This document shows positions 33,830 to 44,747 of a stretch of 64,000 nt of DNA, piece by piece. The notes beneath the pieces are model-generated. The model was not told where the DNA came from. It saw only the letters and a list, made by a program, of their open reading frames with translations, and did no database searches. The position numbers and the translations under genes were made by a program. The stretch comes from Cryptomeria japonica (taxonomy: Eukaryota > Streptophyta > Pinopsida > Cupressales > Cupressaceae), in NCBI RefSeq assembly GCF_030272615.1, contig NC_081407.1, positions 438,555,230 to 438,619,229 of the forward strand. Direction: 5' to 3'. Each line of letters opens with the position of its first letter. Position 1 is the first letter of the stretch.

Positions 33830-35437
33830 CTAGGCCTCTTTCTTTAACATCCTTACTATAGGTTTTACTATGTCTGCAAAATTCAAAATAAATCTTCTCA
33901 CAAAATTTATTTGTCCCAAGAATGATTGAATGGCTTTGATAGTTCGGGGGATGGGAACCTCATTAATAGCTGCTACCCTTTCAGGGTCAATTCTTACTCC
34001 CTCCTTGGATACTATGTGTCCAAGTAATTTTCCCTCTTCAACACCAAAGTGGCATTTTTTAGGATTCAAGGAAATCCCATATTCTAAGGCCCTTTTAAAT
34101 ATCTTTTCAAGGTGTTCACAATGATCATCAGCTTTCTTTGAGTATGCAGTCAGATCGTCTTGGTATACTACCATGATTACATCAATCAACTCTGCAAAAG
34201 CCACATCCATTGCCCTTTGAAAAGTAGCTCCAGCATTGGTCAATCCAAATGGCATTCGTGCATAGACATAAGTGCCCCATGGAGTTGTGAAGGCTGTCTT
34301 ATATTTTTCAGTTTCTCTAACTTTCACCTGATTGTAACCTGAAAATCCATCCATCATAGACAGCAACTCACACCCTGTTACCTTCTGCAGCTTGTTATCC
34401 ATATTTGGCAATGGATAGTTATCCTTTAGAGATGATATGTTTAAATTCCTAAAGTCTACACATAATCTAATATCCCCATTTTTCTTCCTGACTGGTACCA
34501 AGTTAGAAACCCATGTGGAATATCTGCATGGTTCAATTATTCCCGCGTCTTTCATCTTTATAATCTCTTCCCTCATTTTTGGTAACAATGTTGGATTAAT
34601 AGGTCTTTGCTTTTGTCTGAATGGTTTAGGTTCTGGTTTAAGTGGTATCTCATGTTGAAAGAGATCTTCCCTATAAGCTTTGAGATCTTCATAAGACCAT
34701 GCAAACACATGTTTGTATCTTTTTAGCAACATTATCAGTTGTTGCCTCATAGCAGGAGTTAATTTTTTTCCAATAAAAACATTTCTGGGGGCTCCTTCAT
34801 TCCCTAGGTTGATTTGTTCAACATCACTCTCTTTAACAGCTGACCCTTTGGTTTCAATCACATCTTGAGCATTAAAAATTCTTTCTAATGCTACTAGGCC
34901 TCTTGGCAATTTATTTGACTTTAGTTGTATAATTTCATGTCCAAATAAAGTTTCCTTACCTTCAGTTTTCTCCACAAAGTCATTAAAATTTATAGCTTGA
35001 GTCTGATAATGATCAACACACTGTAAGAAGTTCAGCAGATCTGCATCATCTTGAAACACTTGCCAATTATACAAGTTATCGGGAACATATGGTCTTACTT
35101 TCATCTCTACTTTAGATATCCCAGTTAGCGTTATATCATTGCCTTTTAATGCAATATTTGCTAAAAAATCTGCCATGATGTTCTTCGACCTATCTATCCA
35201 GTTTATCTGAAAAGCATCAAAAAGCTCCATGGTATCCCATACAACATTCCTGTATTGTTTCAGTCTTAAGTGTTTTGAGGCATATTTTTCCTTTACTTGT
35301 GAGACTATCAATTCTGAATCACCAAAAACACTTATCAATTTGATTCCATGTTTGACTGCTATGTTAAGACCAGTGAGTAGGGCTTCATATTCGGCAATAT
35401 TATTTGTACACTCAAATAACAACTTGAAAGAATATTT
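33830..35437 (-). pseudogene. gypsy extra RNase H (second part) and reverse transcriptase
   Basis: Minus strand, in frame with gag. It opens with the remainder of an extra RNase H: TNNIAEYEALLTGL, SVFGDSELIVSQV and KNIMADFLANIA supply E, D and D catalytic positions. A linker follows, then RT with KKNGDIRLCVDFRNLN, LLSMMDGFSGYNQV, RMPFGLTNAGATFQR, VVYQDDLTAYS, NPKKCHFG and FLGQINFVRRFI. The active site is YQDD where YVDD or YIDD is commoner. The frame is closed by TAG at 33830, which looks like a CAG change because RT-RNase H coding continues in the same frame. RNase H placed before RT differs from the usual order. Confidence 0.9.
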
Positions 35438-36508
35438 CTAAGTTTCCCCTGTGGGTGAAATAAAAAGGATTCCAGCCCCACTTCCTTCCTTGCTACAAGA
35501 CCCATCAAAGAACATTTTCCATATTTGACCATCCTTTTCAGTTAGACATGACTCAATGGGGATCCACTCTTTAAATTTAGGTTTTGTTAACTGTACCTGG
35601 AAGTTGTCCATGTCAGTTTGTAAAAAACATATTTGGTTCACTGTTTCTTCCATGTCTTCTATGATATATGTGGACCGGGGTTCCCTGTCAATCTTTATTT
35701 CCTGCCCATTGACTGGAATAGTAGCATATGACAAATCCAACTGTACATATCCACCAATCAGATTCGAGCATTGTCTAGACAACAACATTCCATAGTTTGG
35801 AGGAACATCTACCACTGTAATATCTGTTTTATATGATGCTTTCGGACAGGCTGCTAACCTGAACTCTACATCCTTCATGATACCAACCACTGGGACTGAT
35901 CTATTGTCCATGGCATAGCATTTCCCAAAGGTAGTATCAACTTCCAATCCCAGTTCTTTCATCACCCCAACAGGCATGACATTTATGGCTGCTCCTGAAT
36001 CGATCATACAATTCCTTATTTTCTTGTTGTTTATCACCAAAGTGAGATAAAATGGGTCTACCTGTGTTGGGTTCTTGGTTATAGTGGACCCTAAATATAT
36101 AACTGGGGCCATCTGTTCATTACTGTCACCTGTTTGTTTCTATTCGTTTACCTTCTCTTCCTGGATACCTGAAATCATCTCCAAAGTTTTTTCTCTGTAC
36201 TCAGGAAACCTCATTATTTCCATCAATGGGATAGAAACTTTTAATTGCGTTAATGCAGTTGAAATATCAAATGAAGTAGAGTGTTGTGCTGAAGGAAGTT
36301 TTACTGTTTCTTCCTTTTGAACATCAGGACCCTTCTTATTATTCTTTCTTACAACCTCCTTAGTCTTAGCTCCTTTGTTTATTCGCTTGAGTGTCTCATC
36401 AGTTTCTTTCATAAAAAGACTAGTAGGTTTACCTTGCTCTGGATTCACCACCCTATTCCTTAAATCATAAGTCCTTTTTGCTTGTGCAATGACATAAGCT
36501 GTAATTCT
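35438..36508 (-). pseudogene. gypsy gag-pro linker, aspartic protease and first part of extra RNase H
   Basis: Minus strand, same frame as gag. After the gag stop the frame reads through a lysine-rich linker and TALTQLKVSIPLMEIM, is cut by TAG at 36140, and continues into a retropepsin: VIYLGSTITK, NCMIDSGAAINVMP (DSG active site), YGMLLSRQC. It then enters a catalytic RNase H start, MFFDGSCSKEGSGAGI, and is cut by TAG at 35438 before KYSFKLLFECTNN. Both stops are single-base changes in an otherwise open frame. The plus-strand gypsy element at 52-63 kb has the same protease-RNase H order. Confidence 0.87.
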
Positions 36509-38299
36509 TCATTTTTCTTCTTCAGTAGGGATTCTGAGCTTAACACTTTCATTTTTGCTGGTGGTCACAGGTAACACAGAGCATTGGTTAATGTTCATGG
36601 AATCTGATCTTCCTTCTTGGGCAAAGGATATCATGTTAACAGTTGGGTCATCCATATGTTCTTCATAACCGTCCTCTTCCTCCTGCAATCCTTTTGCTAC
36701 TGCGCACAAAGAAGGAGCGTGTGGCATATAGCAAGCATAACACCACATGTCATCATTTTGAGTATAGTTTACTGTTCTTTTTAAAGGATCTGGAATTTGT
36801 TGATTATCTCTGTGGTTCCTGTCTATTGGTTTTCCATCCTTCCATGCAGTGTTATAAGGCATATCATGCAGTCTGGGCCTCTCAGGGCAGTAGTATTGCT
36901 GTTTCTCTGTTTTGTTTACCCTTACAGATAAGTCCTTTAGGGCATTTAAAACTTTGTCAATCTTATCTTCATCTTTATTAGCCTTGGGTGCTCTAGGATT
37001 GTACAACCTTGCATCCTCTCTTTTTCCCACTTTACCAGCAGCCTTTCTGTTGTTTTCTATAACAATGACATCTTTCATAACATCCCGAAGGTCTTTAGGA
37101 TTTCTGGTTCTCAGCTCATAGTTTGTTTTACTGTCATAAGCATTGATATAATACAGAATGCTCACCTCAGGTACTGGTTTCATCCTATTGGGGATTTTGT
37201 TTAGAACCCTGTTAAATCTTTTGTTAAAATCTATCACTGATTCATTTTGCTCCTTTTTTATGCTAATGATCTCATGCAAAGCAAACTCAGGGTTGTTATG
37301 GTCTCCATACTGCTCAAGGAACAAATCTTTGAATCCTGCAAGATCTCTAATGGATGCATCAGGCAACGTCTTAAACCAATCTCTTGCATCTTCTATTAAT
37401 GATTGCATAAACAACCTGATCTTGACATCTTCATATGGTAACCCAAAATCCTCAATTACTGCATCAAAGGCTTTACAATGAGCCTCACCTGAAACTGCAT
37501 TACTTCCTGTGAATCTTGGTATTGCTATCCTGATTTCATTTGGGATAGGATATGGGTACACCATCACTCCTGAAAAATCAAACTGCCTCATTTGTTCCAT
37601 ATTTATTAGTCCATGCCCTCCATGAGGATTCCCAAAGTTTTGGTTCATATTACCATATAAGGGTATTTGATTTTGATAAGGAAGAGGGTATTGATTCAGG
37701 TGTTGATATTGAAATTGATTAGGAGGTGGATGTTGGTTATGAAATTGACTAGGAGGTGGGTACTGATTATGAGTAGTGAAGTTTGTATGTGAATTTGGCT
37801 GGACTGGTGGTGCACTTGATTGCACATGATCATCCCTTTTGTTACCAAACAGGGGATTCTCATAAGCCTTAAAATCATTACTCTTTGTTTTACCCACTCC
37901 CTGAGCATATTTTTTCTTGTAGTTGTTTACATCTTTATTAAAGTCATCCTCACCAACATTTATGCCTAATTTAGCACACAGTTCCAGAAATTCCTGAGTC
38001 CTTCCTGAATCTCTCATCTCAGCATCTGCCTCCATCATTTGTCTAGTTAAATCTGTAAACCTGTCTGCAGGATCTGCCATACCTGATCCTGATGAAAGTG
38101 GTGTGTTTTGTCTGGACCGTGCTTTGTGACTTTCAAAACCAGGGGGAATTTGGCATCGCCCCTTCTGAGCTTTATATGCTGCAACCAAATCCTCATTCAC
38201 TGGGCTTGAAGTAGTTGCTCCATCTTGTTCTCTTAAAGGTGAATGTTGGTTGCCTTCATATTTATACTGACTGTACCGTTCTCTCATGGATTCATTCAT
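36509..38299 (-). CDS. gypsy gag
   Basis: This is the 596-residue capsid and nucleocapsid protein of the element. The ATG at 38299 lies about 200 bp after the primer site. Residues 1-130 are hydrophilic; about 150-240 are proline/glutamine/asparagine-rich. The capsid core follows (IPRFTGSNAVSGEAHCKAF, IRLFMQSLIEDARDWFKTLP, FLEQYGD), as in the retrotransposon gag family. Near the end is WCYACYMPHAPSLC, a zinc-knuckle-like CX2CX3HX4C, one residue shorter than the standard spacing. The frame ends in TGA at 36509-36511, but pro-pol continues in the same frame. By comparison with the 52-kb element, coding text runs through this point. The stop is therefore probably a CGA to TGA mutation rather than a programmed one. 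Confidence 0.88.
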   Translation of the reverse strand: MNESMRERYSQYKYEGNQHSPLREQDGATTSSPVNEDLVAAYKAQKGRCQIPPGFESHKARSRQNTPLSSGSGMADPADRFTDLTRQMMEADAEMRDSGRTQEFLELCAKLGINVGEDDFNKDVNNYKKKYAQGVGKTKSNDFKAYENPLFGNKRDDHVQSSAPPVQPNSHTNFTTHNQYPPPSQFHNQHPPPNQFQYQHLNQYPLPYQNQIPLYGNMNQNFGNPHGGHGLINMEQMRQFDFSGVMVYPYPIPNEIRIAIPRFTGSNAVSGEAHCKAFDAVIEDFGLPYEDVKIRLFMQSLIEDARDWFKTLPDASIRDLAGFKDLFLEQYGDHNNPEFALHEIISIKKEQNESVIDFNKRFNRVLNKIPNRMKPVPEVSILYYINAYDSKTNYELRTRNPKDLRDVMKDVIVIENNRKAAGKVGKREDARLYNPRAPKANKDEDKIDKVLNALKDLSVRVNKTEKQQYYCPERPRLHDMPYNTAWKDGKPIDRNHRDNQQIPDPLKRTVNYTQNDDMWCYACYMPHAPSLCAVAKGLQEEEDGYEEHMDDPTVNMISFAQEGRSDSMNINQCSVLPVTTSKNESVKLRIPTEEEK

Positions 38300-38396
38300 G
38301 GATTCTTTGTTTTTGTTCTTCCGTTGAGAGAAGTCTAACTAGGATAAAGATTGTCCTTTCGTAATTGATCTCGTTCCGTGCATTGATATTTTTAAT

Positions 38397-38410
38397 TCAG
38401 AGTCGCCACC
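38397..38410 (-). other. Second primer-site-like motif in the gypsy leader
   Basis: On the minus strand this reads GGTGGCGACTCTGA, repeating the first ten bases of the primer site (TGGCGACTCT) about 87 bp downstream of it. The same motif occurs in the leader of the second gypsy element at 52267-52280. Confidence 0.6.
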
Positions 38411-38479
38411 TCTTTCTTAGAGGACATAAATTATTTCTTTTTTCTGAGTTCTATCCCGCAACAGAGTCTTAATGATTTT

Positions 38480-38496
38480 CCCCAGTAGAGTCGCCA
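38480..38496 (-). other. Primer binding site of the gypsy element
   Basis: On the minus strand TGGCGACTCTACTGGGG begins three bases after the 5' LTR ends in CCCAACA. Position and TGG start fit a tRNA 3' end. The sequence type resembles primer sites of Tat-group elements, often assigned to an arginine tRNA; the tRNA itself is not confirmed here. Confidence 0.75.
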
Positions 38497-39426
38497 ATCT
38501 GTTGGGTCTCAAATCAACAGATTGGATAGATTCTAAGGAAATGCCAACTCCTATGATCAAACCCTCCAATTGACTTGGCCAACTTATAGAGTGAACCTAT
38601 TTGGTTACTAACTCTCTCACTTTAGGCTCTGCAGGACCTAGGCGGGTATACCTACTCACTAGCTGTTACTTTAACTAATGCTTTTTATAGCAGATTTAGT
38701 TTCTTAATCTGATATCTCCTAGTCTCAGAATGGCATAAGTTCCTAGAATGGAGATACAACAGATGAGTTCCAGATTGTTGTTGTAGAAGCTATTCGATCT
38801 ATGTTTCCTAATTACTTCTGTTTGCTTTAAAATAACAAATGGTGAAATATAGTGATGAGTGTAATCTGTTTTTGACCAGTGCCTTCTTTGCTGTTTGGGC
38901 TACAGAGTCATTATACTTTCTTCAGGACTTATTATGCGAGCCTGTGAGACAGTTTTTTAATCCACCCTTTTATAGACCTGTCGGTTATTATTTCTTTTGA
39001 GATCAATTTGAATGCTTATATCATATGTTGATTGAATGAATTTAACCCTACCTTTAAGGGACCAATCAATGAAGTATTGCGAGGAACAATTACAATTCGC
39101 AAGCAAAACTTTTGTTTCAACCTTATAACATGAAGCACAAATCCAATTTCAAGAATATGAATAACCTTATCACTTTAGATAATATCACAGACGAGTGCCA
39201 AAACAAAGTGAAATAATCCACAACACACACGCAAAGAAAAACAACAGTTCATAGCATGTATTCCATTGAAGTTTGTAAAACTTACAGGCTGTCATACATC
39301 GCCATCTTCTTATTGTGTATTTTTTTTTTGTTCCCCCTTTTACTTTACAAAAACCATTCTCATATATATATGGGAATGAAAGCTATTCATGAAAAGACAC
39401 GTCTTTTCGAAATGCTAATCATTAGT

Positions 39427-42400
39427 TTAAACGTTTCTAACAAACTTAAGCAAAAAGAGATGAAGAATTCCTAAATGATGAATATAATCATCGTCCTTGA
39501 AGGTTTTGATTCGAGCACTCTGTTTCTTCAATTCATCTCTCTGTGACAAATACTTGAATATCATCTGGTTGACAGTAGGGGCCATATCCTTACTTCGATC
39601 TATTTCTGACAAGGCCCAATCCTTGACGCTGATGAGCTCTTTTCGCAAATCTTCCAGGGATATCACTTCTCCTTCTTTGTAAACAGAGGGCATTCCAACA
39701 GGTTTCTCATCATCCAATTCCTTCAGATCTCTTCTCAGCGTATCTTCAAGCTTAACATGATTCTCCATATACGCAGTCCCCTCAGTTTTTTCCTCTGGTG
39801 TCATGGCATCGACATTATTCAGTACTTCATGCAGTCGTGCTTTTAATCTCTCATGCTCTGTTAACGCCTTTATTGTTCCATTATATACTTTCCAATATGG
39901 TTCAACCTGCAAGAGCATGGTGTTAAACCGATGTCCGATGATATCATTGACTAGTTTGTCCATCCTTTGTTGGATACCTTCTGCACGTTTATTGGCTTTT
40001 TCTGCTTGATACTTCCAGTACAGAGCATCAGAGACATCGTCCAAGCTATGTCCCGTGGGGTATAAGGTGTATTCGCTTATAGGAGTCCCTGTCTCTAGTT
40101 GCAATATTTTTGCTTGCAACTTTTGATTCTCCTCTTTAGATTTTTCATACAACCCCTTGTATGTGACGTTCTCTCTGACCAAAAATTCTGTTTGGTCCAG
40201 GTTCAATCTAGCAACATCCAAGTTTAGTTTAGTAGTGACCCTAGGGTCAGTCTTTCCAACCTGATGAACCATGAGGTGCCCAAAGGTTTCTTCAATATCC
40301 ACAATGATAGGCCTCTTCCCTTTTGGATATAATGCCCATTGTAGGAGAGCTTTCTTGTCAGGATCATATCCAGAGCCTAGGAATAATTTGTCTATCTCTT
40401 GAGGCAACACCTATTGATTCAAGTCTTGTTTTTTCAGGAATCCGTCAAAAAGAAGTGCTGAGTTTATATCCCAACCAGAAAAGATGATTACACCAGCCTC
40501 TTTTAATAATTTTCTCCCTTTCTCAGGGGTCATATCTTTCATGAGGACATCAATCTCATCCTGCAATTTCTTCATCTGTTCTTCTTCTGGTCTTCCAGCC
40601 ATGCTTCGTTTAACATGTGCTCCTTTGTACTGGTACAAAAATGAAAGGAATTCCCTAGAAGAGGCGAATCCATCATCAGCGACAAAATCTTCATGTTCAG
40701 TCATCCTTATATCGACGACATCCTTAATATTAATTTCACTAGTGTCCATATTTATCTCTGCTTCAAAACCAGGAGGATAATCTTCTCTAGGAGAATCAAC
40801 AGGGATACTACTAGCAGTTGATTTTGGTGACATGTGAGCTAAGGGTTGACTATCCTTCTCAGTATTAATAAAATGAAGGAATTGTGGGGGCACTCTATGC
40901 ATGATCTCTGCTTCATGTTGAAGCAGCCTTTTAGCCACTTCCAAAGGATCTTGGAGATTTCCAATTAGATCTCCATCTATCATTCCCCTTGCCCTTTTCC
41001 ATTTGTAGGCCTCCCAAGTCAATCCACTCTTTTCTCTCAAAACCCTGGCCTCTTCTCTTTCAAGATTTTTAATCAGGTCATCTGGCATTTTGGCTACATG
41101 TATTCCAGCTTTGAGTTTTTGTGACACTCTGGCAGCTCTTATATACCCTTCAGGATCGAAGTTCTCTCTAGGCTCACCCAGAGTCATGCCATAGTAATCT
41201 AACTTATTCTGTAGTAAATGATAGCTTTTTGAACTTTTAACAATAAAGTCAGAAAAAACCAATAAACCTGGAATGATGGACTGTTTACCGAAATCTGTTA
41301 GGTGTTTAGCACTGACAATAGACAATTGTCTTATAATCTCCAGGCTAGCCACCCTGTTTGGCACTGTAATTGGAAGCATGTGGGGTTTCCCTTCATATCC
41401 AAATACCCTGATTTCTGTGTGATTATCATGGCAATACCAATCACCCCAATTATGATCAATCTGTGACTCTGGAGAGAAGTCCTTTGGTCTGAGGAATCTC
41501 TTGATTTCAGGGGACAAAGTGTAATCCCTGTGTTGCCCAAAAGCTGCACTAAGAGGTTTCACAAAATATTCTTGAAAGTGCCAGTACTGGTTGTTCATGA
41601 ACCTCTGGTCCCATGCAGAAACCCATAACTGAACTGGCTTCCTCAAACCATTCTTATCATAAGATCTAATGCAGAAATCATCCGACCAGAAGTTAATCTC
41701 TTGTCCACAATAAAGAATGATATGCATTAACAAGGAGTACAATGAAAAATTAACATTCACAAGATCCCCTTTCAATTTTTCCAACCCATGATTTAAGGCA
41801 TCTGCAACATAAGTGGCAAAATCAAATGACCTAGGGTCTTTTGACTGTAAGTCAACACACAGAACCATAACCCCAATATCCATGAGTGGATGAGCCTCTA
41901 GGCCTAATACTTGGGCTGCAACATAATATGTATATTTGAAATATGGATGGAAGTGGTTGACATCAAACGACACCTTGTCATCTTTGCTGAATGGAACAAA
42001 TGACCCACCCACTTTTGGACGGTGAATAGGTAGTCTCCAAGTCCTGTAGATGTTTTCCAGACTAAAGAATTCTTGTGAAAGTTTCTTCATATCAATACTC
42101 TCCTCCACCTCCCAGTCGAAATCAAATACCATATCAATAGTTTGTTTGCTAATCACTACTAATGGATTCCCTCTGTAATCGCATATGGTTTTGGTTCTCG
42201 GAATATAACAATCTACCAGAGCTTTCATTAATTCAACATCTACAAACACGTTCGGGACTACCAATTTCCCTAAGTTCTTCTTCCATAGATTACATATGGG
42301 CTCGGGAGCATCCCTTCTTTTGTAGCTAAACAAGAATAATTCATGTCCTCTGATTTCAGTCCAAATGTCTCCTAGATTTTCAAATCTATCCTCCAATCCT

Positions 42401-42594
42401 TCTTCTTCACTTTTGATTTTTTTAGACCTTACACTAGATGAGGGACACTGGTCTAACAAATCCTGAGTCAGAGCTCTCCCTTCTTTCTTTTGTCTCTTGG
42501 GCTTCTCTTCAGGGTTTAGTTCTTTTCCTTTCCTACTCTTTTTAGAAGAAGAAGACGAAGGTTCCATGATTACAGCAAATATGAGAGACAACAC
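39427..42594 (-). pseudogene. LTR-encoded protein, 5' LTR copy with one nonsense codon
   Basis: This is the same 1,055-codon frame as at 27971-31138, without any insertion or deletion, but codon 728 is TAG where the other copy has CAG (LNQ-stop-VLPQE against LNQQVLPRE). That leaves open parts of 727 and 327 codons. Other differences are scattered single substitutions, for example P to S in DDKVPFDVN, V to A in YYVVAQ, and S to L and Y to D in the KKSQDEIYVL stretch. The C-to-T change at CAG is of the CHG type. Any product from this copy would lack the C-terminal coiled-coil half. Confidence 0.9.
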
Positions 42595-42837
42595 TTACTT
42601 GGAGAAATGTCCAGCTCTTCTGACTGTCGTTCACAAGTTTCCGCAAGTTCTTCGCAATTTTCAGTCTTTTAGCATTGATATGGATCTTATGAAAATTCAA
42701 TCAGTTCAACTGTAATCGTATGGGCAACTTGTGCACAATTAATGTTCTGCGTCTACAACGGCTACTCAAGTGTTTAAACTTAATTGCAGATGTGACATTC
42801 TTCACTTGGGCCTTTAACTCTTTCGCGGGAAGTACAG

Positions 42838-43402
42838 TTCGACCAAAGTGATCGTATTTCAAGTTATCGATGAAACCCTTGTCTTCGGCCGAGTGTTTAA
42901 ATCTTCCATCGAAAGCCCATTCTCTTCGATACTATTCTTTTGGTGAATAGCCCATATCGAGAAGCCACCTTCAAGACTCATCGAAATCATTCTTTCATCG
43001 ATAGACCTCTTTTTCGATAGGTCACTCGCAAGTTTCATCGAAATCATTCTTTCGATGAGTTCCTTTCTTCGATGAAGGCTCATGTATGTTCATCGACAGT
43101 CCTTTTCCATCGATATCCTCCTTTATCGATGAAACACTTTTGCTTTTGTTCGACATTATGTCATCGATGAGATTTTGCATTTCGATGAATGCTTTATGAG
43201 TTTCTTCGGTAGTTATATTTCTTCGAAATCACTTTTTGCCTTTTGCCTTTTGTTTTTCACTTTTTCGATGAAGCTTGGAGTATCGATGAGCGGTTTTCTG
43301 TATTCAACGAAGGTGACTTTTTGCCGAAATACTTTTGCTTGGTGCTTTACATACTTTATTTCGATGAAAGTACTCTTTCGATGAAACTTCTTTCGGAGTG
43401 CT
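42838..43402 (-). promoter_or_regulatory. TCGATGA motif cluster in the 5' LTR
   Basis: This is the counterpart of 31382-31945. It keeps a few TCGA copies that are mutated in the 3' LTR (CATCGAAATC against CATTGAAATC; CTTCGATGAAGG against CTTTGGTGAAGG), so the ancestral cluster was slightly denser than either single copy shows. Confidence 0.5.
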
Positions 43403-43502
43403 CGATACAAGTTGCTGGCCGAAACATCTTTTAGTCTTTACGCCTACGGAAATATACATTTTTTTATATATATATTTTTATTTTCAGATATAGTGTCCAA
43501 CA

Positions 43503-44156
43503 CCGCCCACCTTATTCTAGCTTATTCTAGTAGGTTAATTTATTCACATATTAATTTAGTAGATTCTATCGAGCATTTTCTTATGACAACGTTCGACTTC
43601 CAACCTGTATTTGCCATACCTTATATAACACTGTCACCTCTTACAATTTTGCACAATACATGATTTATAAAAGATTTCATTTTTGTATATGGAACGTTTG
43701 ATGATTTTTTGGAATAAGAGATAAAATATCCAACACTATAGGGCATAATAAATGGTATGAGACATCAACCTATAAGAATTAGTAGAAGGGATAAGTTCTA
43801 AAATGAGTATTTTTGTCTTTATAGAAAAAATGCAAAGCCAAAAGCATAATCACTAGCCTACAAAAACCAATAATTTTTTCTATGACACTATAATGTCATG
43901 ACACTCCAAAATTCACAATCTCCTAATTTATATTTAAATATTTAACTTCCTATTACTTTGTAAGGTCATGTGTAGCCCATTTCAGTATGGATTTATCATT
44001 TAGAAGCGTTAAGAGAGCATAAAAAAGTGATTTAGGGTATCAAATTATATTTTTCCTAAGTTCTTATGTGATTGTAAAAATGCAATAGCAAGATAGTAGA
44101 TTGTGAGAGGTCTTTAGTTTCATAGAAGATGAAACTAAGAGTTGGATTATGCTTGT
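43503..44156. other. Intergenic spacer
   Basis: Right flank of the gypsy element, AT-rich, no gene or repeat structure recognised. Confidence 0.55.
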
Positions 44157-44159
44157 ATG

Positions 44160-44747
44160 TTTTTTTTTTGGCAAATTGCTACCTAGGAGGTAGCACCCAT
44201 TCCATTAAAACACAAAAATAAATTACATTCAAAATAACAGTAGAGAGAAAACAACAAAACCCTTATAGCCTCTATGACCTCTTGGGATCTCTGTATCTAC
44301 TTAGATGGGAACATGCTCCCATTTACACTCATCATATACTCATAGGTCTCCAAATTGTTCATGTGCAATCCATCTCTTAGAACCAACACAATATCTATCT
44401 TGTCCTTGTTCTCCAGAATCTCCTCTATTTTGAAAGCATAAGCAACTAGTCCAGTGAAGGCATTGGGTTTGAGCCTCTAAAGTGCATTAGCTACTAGTTC
44501 TCACAGCTAGGGTATCACCATATGATCTAAGGAACACTAAGTGTCCTCAAAGTCCCTGGTGGTTCTCGCAATGGTGTAGGTAAAACATTTGAGCAGCTCT
44601 GCATTATGAACATGGAACCCTGCCAGAACCTTGTTGCCCACAATATTGTGTACCATGTCCATGCCCACATCACCTTCCAAGACAAAAGTTTTCTTCAACT
44701 TCTCTTCGACCGAGTCTTGATCACAATCACATTTGTATTCCTTAATG
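44160..44747 (-). pseudogene. Possible LINE 3' end with decayed coding text
   Basis: On the minus strand the segment ends GGTAGCAATTTGCC followed by nine or more A residues (44160-44175), as expected for the tail of a LINE insertion. Upstream of the tail, coding-like text such as AYAFKIEEILENKDKIDIV and MSVNGSMFPSK precedes a stop near 44300, with stops scattered further up. I cannot match the protein to a domain or find a target duplication. Confidence 0.35.

Larger units (their letters stand above)
27044..43502 (-). mobile_element. Ty3/gypsy LTR retrotransposon, Tat-like, 16.5 kb, with coding LTRs
   Basis: Two LTRs of exactly 5,003 bp, both TG...CA on the coding (minus) strand, enclose a 6,453-bp internal region with gag, protease, an extra RNase H, RT, RNase H and integrase. 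Flanks are CCACC (27039-27043) and CCGCC (43503-43507), a 5-bp target duplication with one change. A primer site TGGCGACTCTACTGGGG (38480-38496, minus) lies three bases inside the 5' LTR. LTRs look about 99% alike by eye, so insertion is young. Yet gag-pol has four in-frame stops and a deletion in integrase. The unusual feature is a 1,055-codon ORF in each LTR. Lineage is judged from RT, dual RNase H and primer-site type, all established features of the Tat group. Confidence 0.93.
38500..43502 (-). repeat. 5' LTR (5,003 bp) of the gypsy element
   Basis: Begins TGTTGGACAC at 43502 (minus) and ends CCCAACA at 38500. The organisation is the same as in the 3' LTR: a TATA-like ATATATATATAAAAAA near 43462-43480, a TCGATGA cluster (42838-43402), the large ORF (39427-42594), then a second TATA-like stretch CATATATATATG near 39360-39371 and about 860 bp to the end. 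If the second TATA is the real promoter, the ORF lies entirely in U3. Confidence 0.95.

Noticed and set aside
36509..36511. Programmed stop readthrough between gag and pol of the gypsy element
   Set aside because: The second gypsy element has sense codons at this place, and three further stops interrupt the same frame, so mutation explains it better.
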